Positions 34,628-42,564 of a stretch of 64,000 nt of DNA are shown in pieces. The notes below the pieces were generated by a model. It searched no databases. It had not been told where the DNA came from and saw only the letters and a program-made list of their open reading frames with translations. Within the stretch, counting starts at the first letter, position 1, and each line of letters starts with the position of its first letter. The position numbers were made by a program, and so were the translations under genes. The DNA is from an uncultured Polaribacter sp. (GTDB lineage: Bacteria; Bacteroidota; Bacteroidia; Flavobacteriales; Flavobacteriaceae), in assembly GCF_947500975.1 (NCBI RefSeq), contig NZ_CANMUE010000004.1, positions 1 to 64,000 of the forward strand. The letters run 5' to 3'.

Positions 34628-34712
34628 AAAGGTGTCTGAGTGGTCGAAAGAGCTACCTTGGAAAGGTAGTGTACTGGCAACGGTACCGAGGGTTCGAATC
34701 CCTTCCTTTCTG
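34626..34712 (+). tRNA. tRNA-Ser, anticodon GGA
   Basis: A class II cloverleaf. The acceptor AGAAAGG (34626-34632) pairs with CCTTTCT (34705-34711). The anticodon stem CTACC/GGTAG has loop TTGGAAA and anticodon GGA. A long variable arm (GTACTGGCAACGGTAC region) marks serine, and the T loop is TTCGAAT. CCA is not encoded. The 5' end lies in the rimM stop codon, so it is probably cotranscribed with rpsP-rimM. Confidence 0.93.
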
Positions 34713-34736
34713 CTGAATTAATTTTTTAAAAAATAT

Positions 34737-34771
34737 AAACATTGTAAATTAAATAATTACAATGTTTTTTT
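34737..34771 (+). terminator. Terminator after tRNA-Ser
   Basis: AAACATTGTAA (34737-34747) pairs perfectly with TTACAATGTTT (34757-34767), followed by a T-run. It closes the rpsP-rimM-tRNA unit. Confidence 0.88.
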
Positions 34772-34815
34772 GTTTTTATTCAAATAATTTTAGAAAATGA
34801 TTGAAGCCTGAAAAC

Positions 34816-35427
34816 TTATTTTTGATGTTTAAATAACGTTAATTTTAATTCATTTTTTACATCAAATAATAAAAATAAAATAAGATCAGTCTTGCCTTTT
34901 AGTTTCTTTCTAATAATACTAAATGCTCTAGTAATTTGTGCTTCAACAGCTTTTACTGTAACATTTAGATGCTCGGATATTTCAATATTTGTTAGACCTT
35001 CTTTTTTGCTAAGTTCAAAAACATGTTTGCATTTAGGAGGTAGATTCTGAATAATTATTTTTACTTGTTTTATTAACTTTTGAGTATCTTCCTTATCTTC
35101 ATCTAGTACTATAGAATTTATATAATCAATATACATTTTTTCAATCTTCATAACAGATTGTGTTTTTCTATATTGGTCTATAAATTCATTATATACAGAT
35201 TTGTATAAAAAACTTTTAATAGATTGTTTAGGGTCTAACTTAGCGCGTTTTACCCATAAATTTACAAAAACATTTTGTACAATATCTTCAGATTGAGTGT
35301 GATTATTTATTAAACTATTAGCATAAACACATAGTTTATGATGATAGTTGTCTATTAAAAAAGCATATGCTTTTTTATCACCTTCTTTTAGACGATTTGT
35401 TAAAAAATATGTGTTTTTAAAGTTCAT
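34816..35427 (-). CDS. ECF sigma factor of the SusC/SusD locus (FecI-like)
   Basis: The 203-residue RNA polymerase sigma factor has region 2 (AYAFLIDNYHHKLCVYA, SEDIVQNVFVNLWVKR) and region 4 (LPPKCKHVFELSKKEGLTNIEISEHLNVTVKAVEAQITRAF). It is divergent from a FecR-type anti-sigma gene and a SusC/SusD pair. In such systems the receptor signals through FecR to free the sigma factor, which turns on the transport genes. The first base of its start codon and that of fecR are about 94 bases apart, and an imperfect palindrome lies in that gap (35487-35505). Confidence 0.92.
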   Translation of the reverse strand: MNFKNTYFLTNRLKEGDKKAYAFLIDNYHHKLCVYANSLINNHTQSEDIVQNVFVNLWVKRAKLDPKQSIKSFLYKSVYNEFIDQYRKTQSVMKIEKMYIDYINSIVLDEDKEDTQKLIKQVKIIIQNLPPKCKHVFELSKKEGLTNIEISEHLNVTVKAVEAQITRAFSIIRKKLKGKTDLILFLLFDVKNELKLTLFKHQK

Positions 35428-35486
35428 TGATTAAGACAAAACTAGCTTTATTTTAGTTTTAAAAAAAAAAAAGTTTAAAATAACAT

Positions 35487-35505
35487 AGGGTTTTGTAAAA
35501 TCCCT
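35487..35505. promoter_or_regulatory. Imperfect palindrome AGGG-TTTTGTAAAA-TCCCT
   Basis: The arms AGGG and TCCCT flank a near-palindromic centre, 17 bases before the fecR ATG in the divergent sigma/fecR gap. It could be part of an ECF-dependent promoter or an operator. Evidence is only symmetry and position. Confidence 0.3.
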
Positions 35506-35521
35506 TCGTAATAATAATTAG

Positions 35522-36679
35522 ATGTATAGAGATAGAATAGAAGAAATTATAGTAAAATTTATTACAAAATCCATTTCAGCAGATGAATTGGATATTTTGT
35601 CTGAATGGATAGAACATAAAGAAAATGAACAATTTTTTTATGAATATATAAAATTAAATTACGTAGCAGATTTTAATTTGTCTTCTTTTAATAAGGAGAA
35701 AGCAAAACTTTTATTTTTAAGTTCTATTGAAGAAAAAACAATAGTTAATAAAAAACGTAAACTGTTAATACCATTAAAATATATTGCTGCAGTAGCTATT
35801 ATATTCATTGTTTCTTTACCTTTTATATTTAAAAAATCAGATTTTAGTAAAAAACCAGTTGTGTATCAAGAGCCTGTCTTGCCGGGTGAAGATAAGGCGA
35901 TTCTTACACTTCAAGATGGAGAAAATGTTTTTTTAGAAAAAGGAAAAAATTATAAAAAGAATAATGTAAAAAGTAATGGAGAAAACTTATTTTACAATCA
36001 AAATAAATCGCAAGAGAATAGTAAAATTGCCTATAATTATTTAACTATTCCAAGAGGAGGGCAGTTTTTTGTGCAACTATCTGATGGTACAAAAGTTTGG
36101 TTAAATTCCGAATCTAAATTAAAATACCCTGTTAAATTCATCGAAGGGCAATCACGTAAAGTAGAGCTTATTTATGGTGAAGCGTATTTTAAGGTATCTT
36201 CTAGTAAAAATCATAACGGATCAGATTTTAGAGTTAATTCCAATGCACAAGATATTGTTGTTTTAGGAACTGAATTTAATATTAAGGCAAATCAAAATAG
36301 TAATTTCATTAAAACAACTTTAGTAGAAGGTTCAGTTGAAGTAAATAATGGAGTTGTAAGAAAGTTGTTGTCACCTGGAGAGCAATCTATTATCAATATT
36401 AATAACGAAAAAATTGATCTAAAAAAGGTTGATGTCTCTTATGAGATCGCTTGGAAAAACGGTTTTTTCATGTTTGATAAAGAATCTCTTGAAGATATAA
36501 TGAAAACACTTGCTCGCTGGTATGATGTAAATGTTGTTTATGAAAATGTTGAAAAACGTAATGTTATTTTTTCAGGTTTTTTAAATAGAAAAGATAATAT
36601 AAATGAATTGTTAGACTACCTAGAGAAAACCGGAGAAATAGATTTTGAAATAAGTGATAAAGAAATAAAAATAAAATAA
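35522..36679 (+). CDS. FecR-family anti-sigma factor
   Basis: The 385-residue inner-membrane regulator has a cytoplasmic N-terminal part (about 1-82), one membrane helix (about 86-103, LKYIAAVAIIFIVSLPFIF), and a periplasmic FecR domain (YLTIPRGGQFFVQLSDGTKVWLN, VELIYGEAYFKV, VVLGTEFNIKA, TTLVEGSVEV). The C-terminal DUF4974-type domain follows (FMFDKESLEDIMKTLARWYDVNVVYEN). It would hold the divergent ECF sigma factor and respond to the SusC receptor's N-terminal signalling domain. susC follows after 96 bases, a gap that holds a stable-looking hairpin. Confidence 0.93.
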   Translation: MYRDRIEEIIVKFITKSISADELDILSEWIEHKENEQFFYEYIKLNYVADFNLSSFNKEKAKLLFLSSIEEKTIVNKKRKLLIPLKYIAAVAIIFIVSLPFIFKKSDFSKKPVVYQEPVLPGEDKAILTLQDGENVFLEKGKNYKKNNVKSNGENLFYNQNKSQENSKIAYNYLTIPRGGQFFVQLSDGTKVWLNSESKLKYPVKFIEGQSRKVELIYGEAYFKVSSSKNHNGSDFRVNSNAQDIVVLGTEFNIKANQNSNFIKTTLVEGSVEVNNGVVRKLLSPGEQSIININNEKIDLKKVDVSYEIAWKNGFFMFDKESLEDIMKTLARWYDVNVVYENVEKRNVIFSGFLNRKDNINELLDYLEKTGEIDFEISDKEIKIK

Positions 36680-36680
36680 A

Positions 36681-36726
36681 AAAGGAATAAAGCTGTAACC
36701 GTCCAAAGTAGTAGCTAAATTCCTTT
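36681..36726 (+). promoter_or_regulatory. Intercistronic hairpin between fecR and susC
   Basis: AAAGGAAT (36681-36688) pairs with ATTCCTTT (36719-36726), then a symmetric AA/AA internal loop, then AGCT (36691-36694) with AGCT (36713-36716), and an 18-base loop. No T-run follows, so it does not look like a simple terminator. It may set the expression ratio of regulator and receptor. Confidence 0.5.
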
Positions 36727-36775
36727 AAAGTGTGAATCAATTAAAACAATGTTTAACTAAATCAAACGCAAATTT

Positions 36776-39700
36776 ATGAAATTAAAATTAAGATTACCTT
36801 ATGATTTTTTATGTTATAAGGTGTTAAAAACAATTATGAGAGCTTTTATTTTTTTCTTCTGTACTGTAGTATTCAGTTTTAATTCTGAAATTGGATTTTC
36901 GCAAGATGCGGAAATTGAAATTGATCAAGATAAATCTGTTTCTGTAGAGGAAATTTTCAATCTAATAAAAACACAAACAGATTACAAGTTTGTGTATAGG
37001 TATGATTTAATAAAAGATGCTCCATCTGTATTTTTAAAAAAAGGTATAATTAAAGCAGGTGTGTTGTTAAAAAAAGGTCTAGACCCTGTTTCTTGTACTT
37101 ATGAATTTACGAACGATATAGTTGTTGTTAAGCAAAAAACTAAAGTAGCATTTTTACAAGAAAAGAAAGTTACAGGTGTGGTTTCTGATATTTCAGGCTC
37201 ATTACCGGGAGTAGTTATAATTAATAAAACTACTAGTATAGGTGTTTCTACTGATTTCGGAGGAAAATATAGTATCAAAGCAAAAGCAGGAGATGTTTTA
37301 TCTTTTAGTTTTTTAGGGTATAAAACTGTAGAGAAAGTAGTAAGTAGCTCCTCAAATATTATTAATGTCGTTTTAGAAGAAGATGTAAACTCTTTAAATG
37401 AAGTTGTAATAACAGCTTTGGGAATTAAGAAAAGTCCAAAAGAGATTACCTATGCGGTTCAAACGTTAAAAACTAAAGACATAACTGCTACAAGAGCTAT
37501 AAACCCAGTTACAGGTATGGTAGGTAAAGTAGCAGGTTTACAAATTAACACATCTACTAATGGTGTTAACCCTATTACTAGAATTTTATTAAGAGGTAGT
37601 AGGTCTATTGCAGGTAATAATAGAGCATTAATAGTTGTTGATGGAATTCCGGGAAGTCGTTTAGATGATCTTGAACATTTGAACCCTGATGATATAGAAA
37701 GTATAACTATTCTTAAAGGGGCTAATGCAGCTGCGTTATATGGTTCTGGTGCTGTTAATGGAGTTGTGCAAGTAACTACTAAGAGTGGTGAAGGAAAGCT
37801 TGCAGCTTCTTATTCTCACGCATCAGAAATACTAACAGTAGCATATTTACCTAAATTACAAGAAGAATTTGGAGTTGGAGTAGACGGTGAATTAGTTCCT
37901 CTTGGAAATGTTAATTTTGGTCCCCGTTTTGATGGTAGATTAGTAGATATTAGTGAAACTTATGATGACGGTAGAGTTTTACAAGCACCATATTCACCAA
38001 TAAAAAATAGAAATAAAAAATTTTATGATACAGGAGTAACTACAAGGCATGGATTTACTTTAAGTGGTGGAGATGCTGATAAAGGTAGCTTTTTTATGTC
38101 TATAGGTCATGCAAATGTTGCGGGAGTTACACCTAAAAATACGTATAGTAAAACCAACTTTAGGTTTAAAGCTAATAAAAGATATGGAAGGTTAAAGGCT
38201 GGGGGTAATGTATCCTTTACTAGAGAGAATAAAAATATTGCTATAGGTGGTAGATCAGAAGGAGGATCTATTTACTCTCTTCTTTTACAAACACCTTTAC
38301 ATGTACCTATTAGTAAACTTAAAAACTGGAAAACAGGTGAGTTTTCTAGAAATGAGGTTTCATTTTTTAGATATACAGAGAATCCGTATTTTATTATTGA
38401 TTCACAAAGATTTGATGAAACTACATATGAGTTTGCTCTTGCATCTGATTTAGCATATGAATTTAGCGATGCTTTAAATGCAACTTTTAAAGCGAATTAT
38501 AATAGTAGATCAAGTGGAACTACCTCAAGATATGGAGCACTCACATACGAGTTTCAATTGAGTGATGCATATAGAAACCCTGCTGAGTATGGTTCTTATG
38601 TTGATGAAAGTCAGTATTTTAACTACACTTTTAATACGGATTTTATATTAAATTATAAAAAAGAGTTAACAGACGATTTTAAATTAAAAGCTAATTTAGG
38701 TCATAACATGTTTTACAAAAAATTTAGAACTCTAAAAGTAGGTAATACAACATCTGTTAGCCATACTATTTATTCAAAAATGGGTTTTTATACAGATGCT
38801 ACATTAGCATATAAAGATTACTTGTTTTTATACGTATCAGGACGAAATGATATATTATCAGTTTTACCAAAAAATAGTAGGTCTTTCTTTTATCCAAGTG
38901 CAGGTCTTTCGTTTGTAGCTTCAGATGCCTTTCCTCAAATTGTGAGTTCTAAAAGAGGATTAAGTTATTTAAAACTTAGTACAAATATTGCCAGAGTTGG
39001 AGGCCCTGGAGGTACTAATGGAAGTACTGTATTATTTAAAACTGCTGATGGATTTCCTTATGGAGATTTATCTGGTACAGAAGTTCATCGTCTTGTTGAT
39101 CCTTTTTTAACTCCAGAATTTACTACATCAATTGAAGCTTCTTTAGAGTTTGGTTTATTTAATAACCGATTAATTACAAATATTACTGGTTTTAAAACTA
39201 ACACTACCGATCAAATAGCAACTATATATACTCCAAGAAGTTCTGGTTCATTACAATTACTAGGTAATGTAGGAGAAGTTGAAAATTTAGGTTTAGAAAT
39301 TGGTTTAAATGGAACAGTTATTAAGAAAAAAGATTTCTCATGGGATTTAGGAATAAATGCTACTAATTATAAAAATGAAGTTATTTCATTAGCTAATGAG
39401 GTTAATCATGTTGTTATAGGAATTGCACCAGATAATTATAGTACCATAATTACAGCAATAGTAGGTGATGCTTATCCATATATTGTGGCTAGAGATTATG
39501 AAAGAGATGACCAAGGAAGAGTAGTTGTTGATGATGATGGTGACCCAATTAGTGGAGAAATTATAAGACAAGGTCAGTCTACTCCAAAATTTATTATGGG
39601 TTTAAACACTACTTTAAAGTATAAAAACTTGTCTTTAATGGCTAATATGACCTATAGAACAGGACATATATTTTATAACGGATTAGCTCGTCAATTAGAA

Positions 39701-40129
39701 TCTTTAGGTCTTACTGAGCATGGTGTAAGTTCTAATAGAGAGCCATTTGTATTTCCTAACTCTGTATATTCTGATGGAAATGGTGGGTATGTTGAAAATA
39801 CAAATAGATTAACTTCAGGAGGAGGGCAAGATTTCTTTAATGATCATTATAGAAATATAGGATCTAATTATATTAATGATGCTACAACTTTAAGACTTAG
39901 AGAAGTATCCCTGTCTTATAAGTTTGATAAAAAGGTATTAAATTCTATTGGGCTTAGTGAATTAGACTTGAAGCTTTATGGTAGAAATTTATTTACATTT
40001 AGACCTTCTGGAAATGTTTTTGCTGATCCAGAATTTTCTTCTTATGAAGGTAATGCTATTGGGGTAAGTGGTTCTGCTCAAGGAACTTCTACAAGACAAA
40101 TGGGATTTTCTTTAAATGTTAAATTTTAA
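36776..40129 (+). CDS. SusC/RagA-family TonB-dependent receptor with N-terminal STN signalling domain
   Basis: The 1117-residue outer-membrane receptor has a long signal sequence (to about residue 43, FSQ). An STN domain follows (about 50-120, SVEEIFNLIKTQTDYKFVYRYD), which contacts FecR. Next come a carboxypeptidase-regulatory-like domain (about 130-205), the plug (VVITALGIKKS, ALIVVDGIPG, ITILKGANAAALYGSGAVNGVV) and a 22-strand barrel. The STN domain ties it to the adjacent ECF/FecR pair. With SusD it imports a large ligand. The cargo is unknown, but a metalloprotease encoded downstream suggests peptides or glycoproteins. susD starts 9 bases after its stop. Confidence 0.95.
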   Translation: MKLKLRLPYDFLCYKVLKTIMRAFIFFFCTVVFSFNSEIGFSQDAEIEIDQDKSVSVEEIFNLIKTQTDYKFVYRYDLIKDAPSVFLKKGIIKAGVLLKKGLDPVSCTYEFTNDIVVVKQKTKVAFLQEKKVTGVVSDISGSLPGVVIINKTTSIGVSTDFGGKYSIKAKAGDVLSFSFLGYKTVEKVVSSSSNIINVVLEEDVNSLNEVVITALGIKKSPKEITYAVQTLKTKDITATRAINPVTGMVGKVAGLQINTSTNGVNPITRILLRGSRSIAGNNRALIVVDGIPGSRLDDLEHLNPDDIESITILKGANAAALYGSGAVNGVVQVTTKSGEGKLAASYSHASEILTVAYLPKLQEEFGVGVDGELVPLGNVNFGPRFDGRLVDISETYDDGRVLQAPYSPIKNRNKKFYDTGVTTRHGFTLSGGDADKGSFFMSIGHANVAGVTPKNTYSKTNFRFKANKRYGRLKAGGNVSFTRENKNIAIGGRSEGGSIYSLLLQTPLHVPISKLKNWKTGEFSRNEVSFFRYTENPYFIIDSQRFDETTYEFALASDLAYEFSDALNATFKANYNSRSSGTTSRYGALTYEFQLSDAYRNPAEYGSYVDESQYFNYTFNTDFILNYKKELTDDFKLKANLGHNMFYKKFRTLKVGNTTSVSHTIYSKMGFYTDATLAYKDYLFLYVSGRNDILSVLPKNSRSFFYPSAGLSFVASDAFPQIVSSKRGLSYLKLSTNIARVGGPGGTNGSTVLFKTADGFPYGDLSGTEVHRLVDPFLTPEFTTSIEASLEFGLFNNRLITNITGFKTNTTDQIATIYTPRSSGSLQLLGNVGEVENLGLEIGLNGTVIKKKDFSWDLGINATNYKNEVISLANEVNHVVIGIAPDNYSTIITAIVGDAYPYIVARDYERDDQGRVVVDDDGDPISGEIIRQGQSTPKFIMGLNTTLKYKNLSLMANMTYRTGHIFYNGLARQLESLGLTEHGVSSNREPFVFPNSVYSDGNGGYVENTNRLTSGGGQDFFNDHYRNIGSNYINDATTLRLREVSLSYKFDKKVLNSIGLSELDLKLYGRNLFTFRPSGNVFADPEFSSYEGNAIGVSGSAQGTSTRQMGFSLNVKF

Positions 40130-40138
40130 AAAAAAAAA

Positions 40139-41632
40139 ATGAAAACAATATATAAATTAAAAACTTCTTTAGTACTACTTTTATTAATGTTGAATATTGG
40201 ATGTAGTGATTTTTTTGATAATACAATTACTAGCTATAGTTCTAATCCTTCTTTAACATTTCCAGTTGGTCAAACTTATTTAGCAAAACTACACGGAAGT
40301 ACAATGAACTATTTGGGTAATTTTATGGTGTATAATTACTCAGGCGTATACGCAGAAGAGGATTTGAGAGATTTATTAATATATAATTTTACCGATACTT
40401 TTTATGACGAAATTTTTGATGATTCTTACGAACAAGTTTTGTCAAATTTAAATTATGTAATTAATTATGATGCTGCAGAAAGTGATTTAGACTATGATGC
40501 GTTTAGACCTCTTTCAAGAATTTTAAGAGCATTTCTGTTTCAATATTTAGTTGATCTTTATGGAGATGTTCCATATTCAGAAGCAGGCTTAAGAGCAGAA
40601 AATCTTTACCCTAAATTTGATGATGCAGAAACTATCTATAAGGCAGTTATTGATGAATTAACAGAGACTGCTAATTTATGTCTTACTTTTAATTTTGTTC
40701 AAGGTAGTACCTTTGAAGATCCTTCAGAAGTAGATGTAATGTTTGGTGGTGATATGGATAAATGGGCACAGTTTGCAAACACAATAAAACTTAGAATGTT
40801 AATACGTTTAAGTAATACGAATCAAGATGATTATATTATTGCTGAAATCGATAAAATTAATGCAAATGGTGCAGGATACATTACAAGTGATGTAAATGTA
40901 AACCCAGGATATCTTAATCAACAGAATAAACAAAATCCTTTTTTTGCTGCTTACGGTCAATCTACAACAGGTGATTTTACAGATCAATATGCTGCAACTG
41001 CTGCTAGTGATTTTGTTCTTGAATATTTACAATCTATAAACGATCAAAGATATACAAGACTCTATTCTGAAGCTGTTAATGGGGGTTATAAAGGTTCTCA
41101 ACAAACTACAGACTTACCAGATATTGGATTTACAAGCGATGATCTTTCTCATATAGGACCTGGTTTAGTAAAAAGTTCAGAACAAGATCAACCAATTATG
41201 TTGTATTCAGAGAGTTTATTTTTACAAGCTGAAGCTATGTTAAGAGGCTATATTCCTGGTGGAGATACTGCTGCTGAATCTTTATACAAATCAGCAATTG
41301 AAGAGTCTTATATTTATTTAGGAGTAACTGATGCTACAAATGAAGCAATTACTTATTACAGTCAAGATATTGTAAATGTAAATTGGGCAAGCTCGCCTGA
41401 TAAAATTGAAGCTGTTCTTACACAAAAATGGATTGCCTTAAACGGTACAAATGCAATTGAATCTTGGATAGAGTTAACTAGAACTGGTTTTCCTAGCGGT
41501 TTACCACTGCCTGAAGGCGAAAGTATTAGACCTGTTAGACTTCTTTACTCAGGAAATGAAGTGTTAACAAATTGGAATACACCAGCTCAATCTGAAAGTG
41601 ATGCATTTAATTCACCACCTTTTTGGAAATAA
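40139..41632 (+). CDS. SusD/RagB-family nutrient-binding surface lipoprotein
   Basis: The 497-residue lipoprotein has lipobox LNIGC with acylated C22, followed by SDFFDN. It is the lid that closes over the SusC barrel and binds the ligand outside the cell. Its tetratricopeptide-like helical scaffold is visible in segments such as LNYVINYD, SRILRAFLFQYLVDLYGDVPYSEA, WAQFANTIKLRMLIRLSN and SESLFLQAEAMLRGYI. The C-terminal LTQKWIALNG segment is typical of the nutrient-binding lipoprotein subgroup. It is coupled to susC by a 9-base gap; the next lipoprotein gene starts after 18 bases. Confidence 0.93.
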   Translation: MKTIYKLKTSLVLLLLMLNIGCSDFFDNTITSYSSNPSLTFPVGQTYLAKLHGSTMNYLGNFMVYNYSGVYAEEDLRDLLIYNFTDTFYDEIFDDSYEQVLSNLNYVINYDAAESDLDYDAFRPLSRILRAFLFQYLVDLYGDVPYSEAGLRAENLYPKFDDAETIYKAVIDELTETANLCLTFNFVQGSTFEDPSEVDVMFGGDMDKWAQFANTIKLRMLIRLSNTNQDDYIIAEIDKINANGAGYITSDVNVNPGYLNQQNKQNPFFAAYGQSTTGDFTDQYAATAASDFVLEYLQSINDQRYTRLYSEAVNGGYKGSQQTTDLPDIGFTSDDLSHIGPGLVKSSEQDQPIMLYSESLFLQAEAMLRGYIPGGDTAAESLYKSAIEESYIYLGVTDATNEAITYYSQDIVNVNWASSPDKIEAVLTQKWIALNGTNAIESWIELTRTGFPSGLPLPEGESIRPVRLLYSGNEVLTNWNTPAQSESDAFNSPPFWK

Positions 41633-41650
41633 TAATTAAAAAATATTAAA

Positions 41651-42472
41651 ATGAAAAAAATAATAAATAAAATAATCTTACTTGTAATGTTTGCAGTAGC
41701 TGCAACATCATGTTTAGAAGACGCTATTACAGATTTTGGTAAAAGCCCAATTATTACACGATTTTCTGAAAAAGAAGTTACTGCTGAATTTTTAAAAGAT
41801 GGTTTAGATAACGTTTATGATTATGAAGTTGAAATAGGGTATGTTGGAGCTGGAGGAGAAGTTTTAGATGAGGATGTTAGTGTAACAATAGCAATAGACT
41901 CTACTTCAACAGCAACAGAAGGTCTAGAGTTTACATTATCAGAAACTAATTTTACGATACCTGCTGGTTCTAGAACTATATCAGCAATATTAAAAGTAAG
42001 CACTATACCATTAGATATAGATAACCCAGTTGATATTGTATTAGCTATTACTTCTTCATCTCAAACAATATCTGATGATAATTTAGTTACGATAACGTTA
42101 CAAGCAGTTTGTCCATCAAATCTTGAGGGAGAATATATTTTTGAAAACCCAATAGATGAAAAGGTAGGTAGAATAGTTACTGTAACAGCTACTGGAACTA
42201 ATACGTATATAGTAAGTGAAGACAACCTTTTACCTCTATCTTTTGTAGGCGGACAGTATAGAGCATTTTATATTTCAGATATCTGTAATGAAGTGACTAT
42301 TACTGGAGGAGAAATTAGAGATGCATACCCTAGTGCATGTGCTTGGTATTGTATTTCTGGTAGTGGGTCAGTAGATCCAGTAACAGGTAACATCAGCTTT
42401 CAGTTTAGAAGACCACTTTTTACAGGTTTTGATGTTAATACATTCCGTGACATGGTTTTAATTAAGCAATAA
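41651..42472 (+). CDS. Surface lipoprotein of the SusC/SusD locus, beta-sandwich type
   Basis: The 273-residue protein has lipobox AATSC (C21) followed by LED, an acidic stretch that fits surface export in this phylum. The middle part (about 40-145) is beta-rich and resembles Calx-beta or DUF1735/DUF4843-type lipoproteins: VTIAIDSTSTATEGLEFTLS, FTIPAGSRTISAILKVST, DNPVDIVLAI. Four cysteines (VCPSN, DICNE, SACAWYC) lie in the C-terminal half. Proteins in this slot usually help bind the ligand at the surface. The exact family is uncertain. A very strong terminator follows 28 bases after its stop. Confidence 0.8.
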   Translation: MKKIINKIILLVMFAVAATSCLEDAITDFGKSPIITRFSEKEVTAEFLKDGLDNVYDYEVEIGYVGAGGEVLDEDVSVTIAIDSTSTATEGLEFTLSETNFTIPAGSRTISAILKVSTIPLDIDNPVDIVLAITSSSQTISDDNLVTITLQAVCPSNLEGEYIFENPIDEKVGRIVTVTATGTNTYIVSEDNLLPLSFVGGQYRAFYISDICNEVTITGGEIRDAYPSACAWYCISGSGSVDPVTGNISFQFRRPLFTGFDVNTFRDMVLIKQ

Positions 42473-42500
42473 GTTTATTTAAAATTTATAAAATTTTATA

Positions 42501-42540
42501 ATACCCTAAAGAAGAAAAATCTTCTTTAGGGTATATTTTT
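42501..42540 (+). terminator. Strong terminator between the lipoprotein and metalloprotease genes
   Basis: A perfect 14-bp stem (42501-42514 with 42521-42534) has loop AAAAAT and an AT/T-run. It would cut most transcripts before the protease gene. Confidence 0.9.
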
Positions 42541-42564
42541 AATAGAACACTAAATTATAATGTA

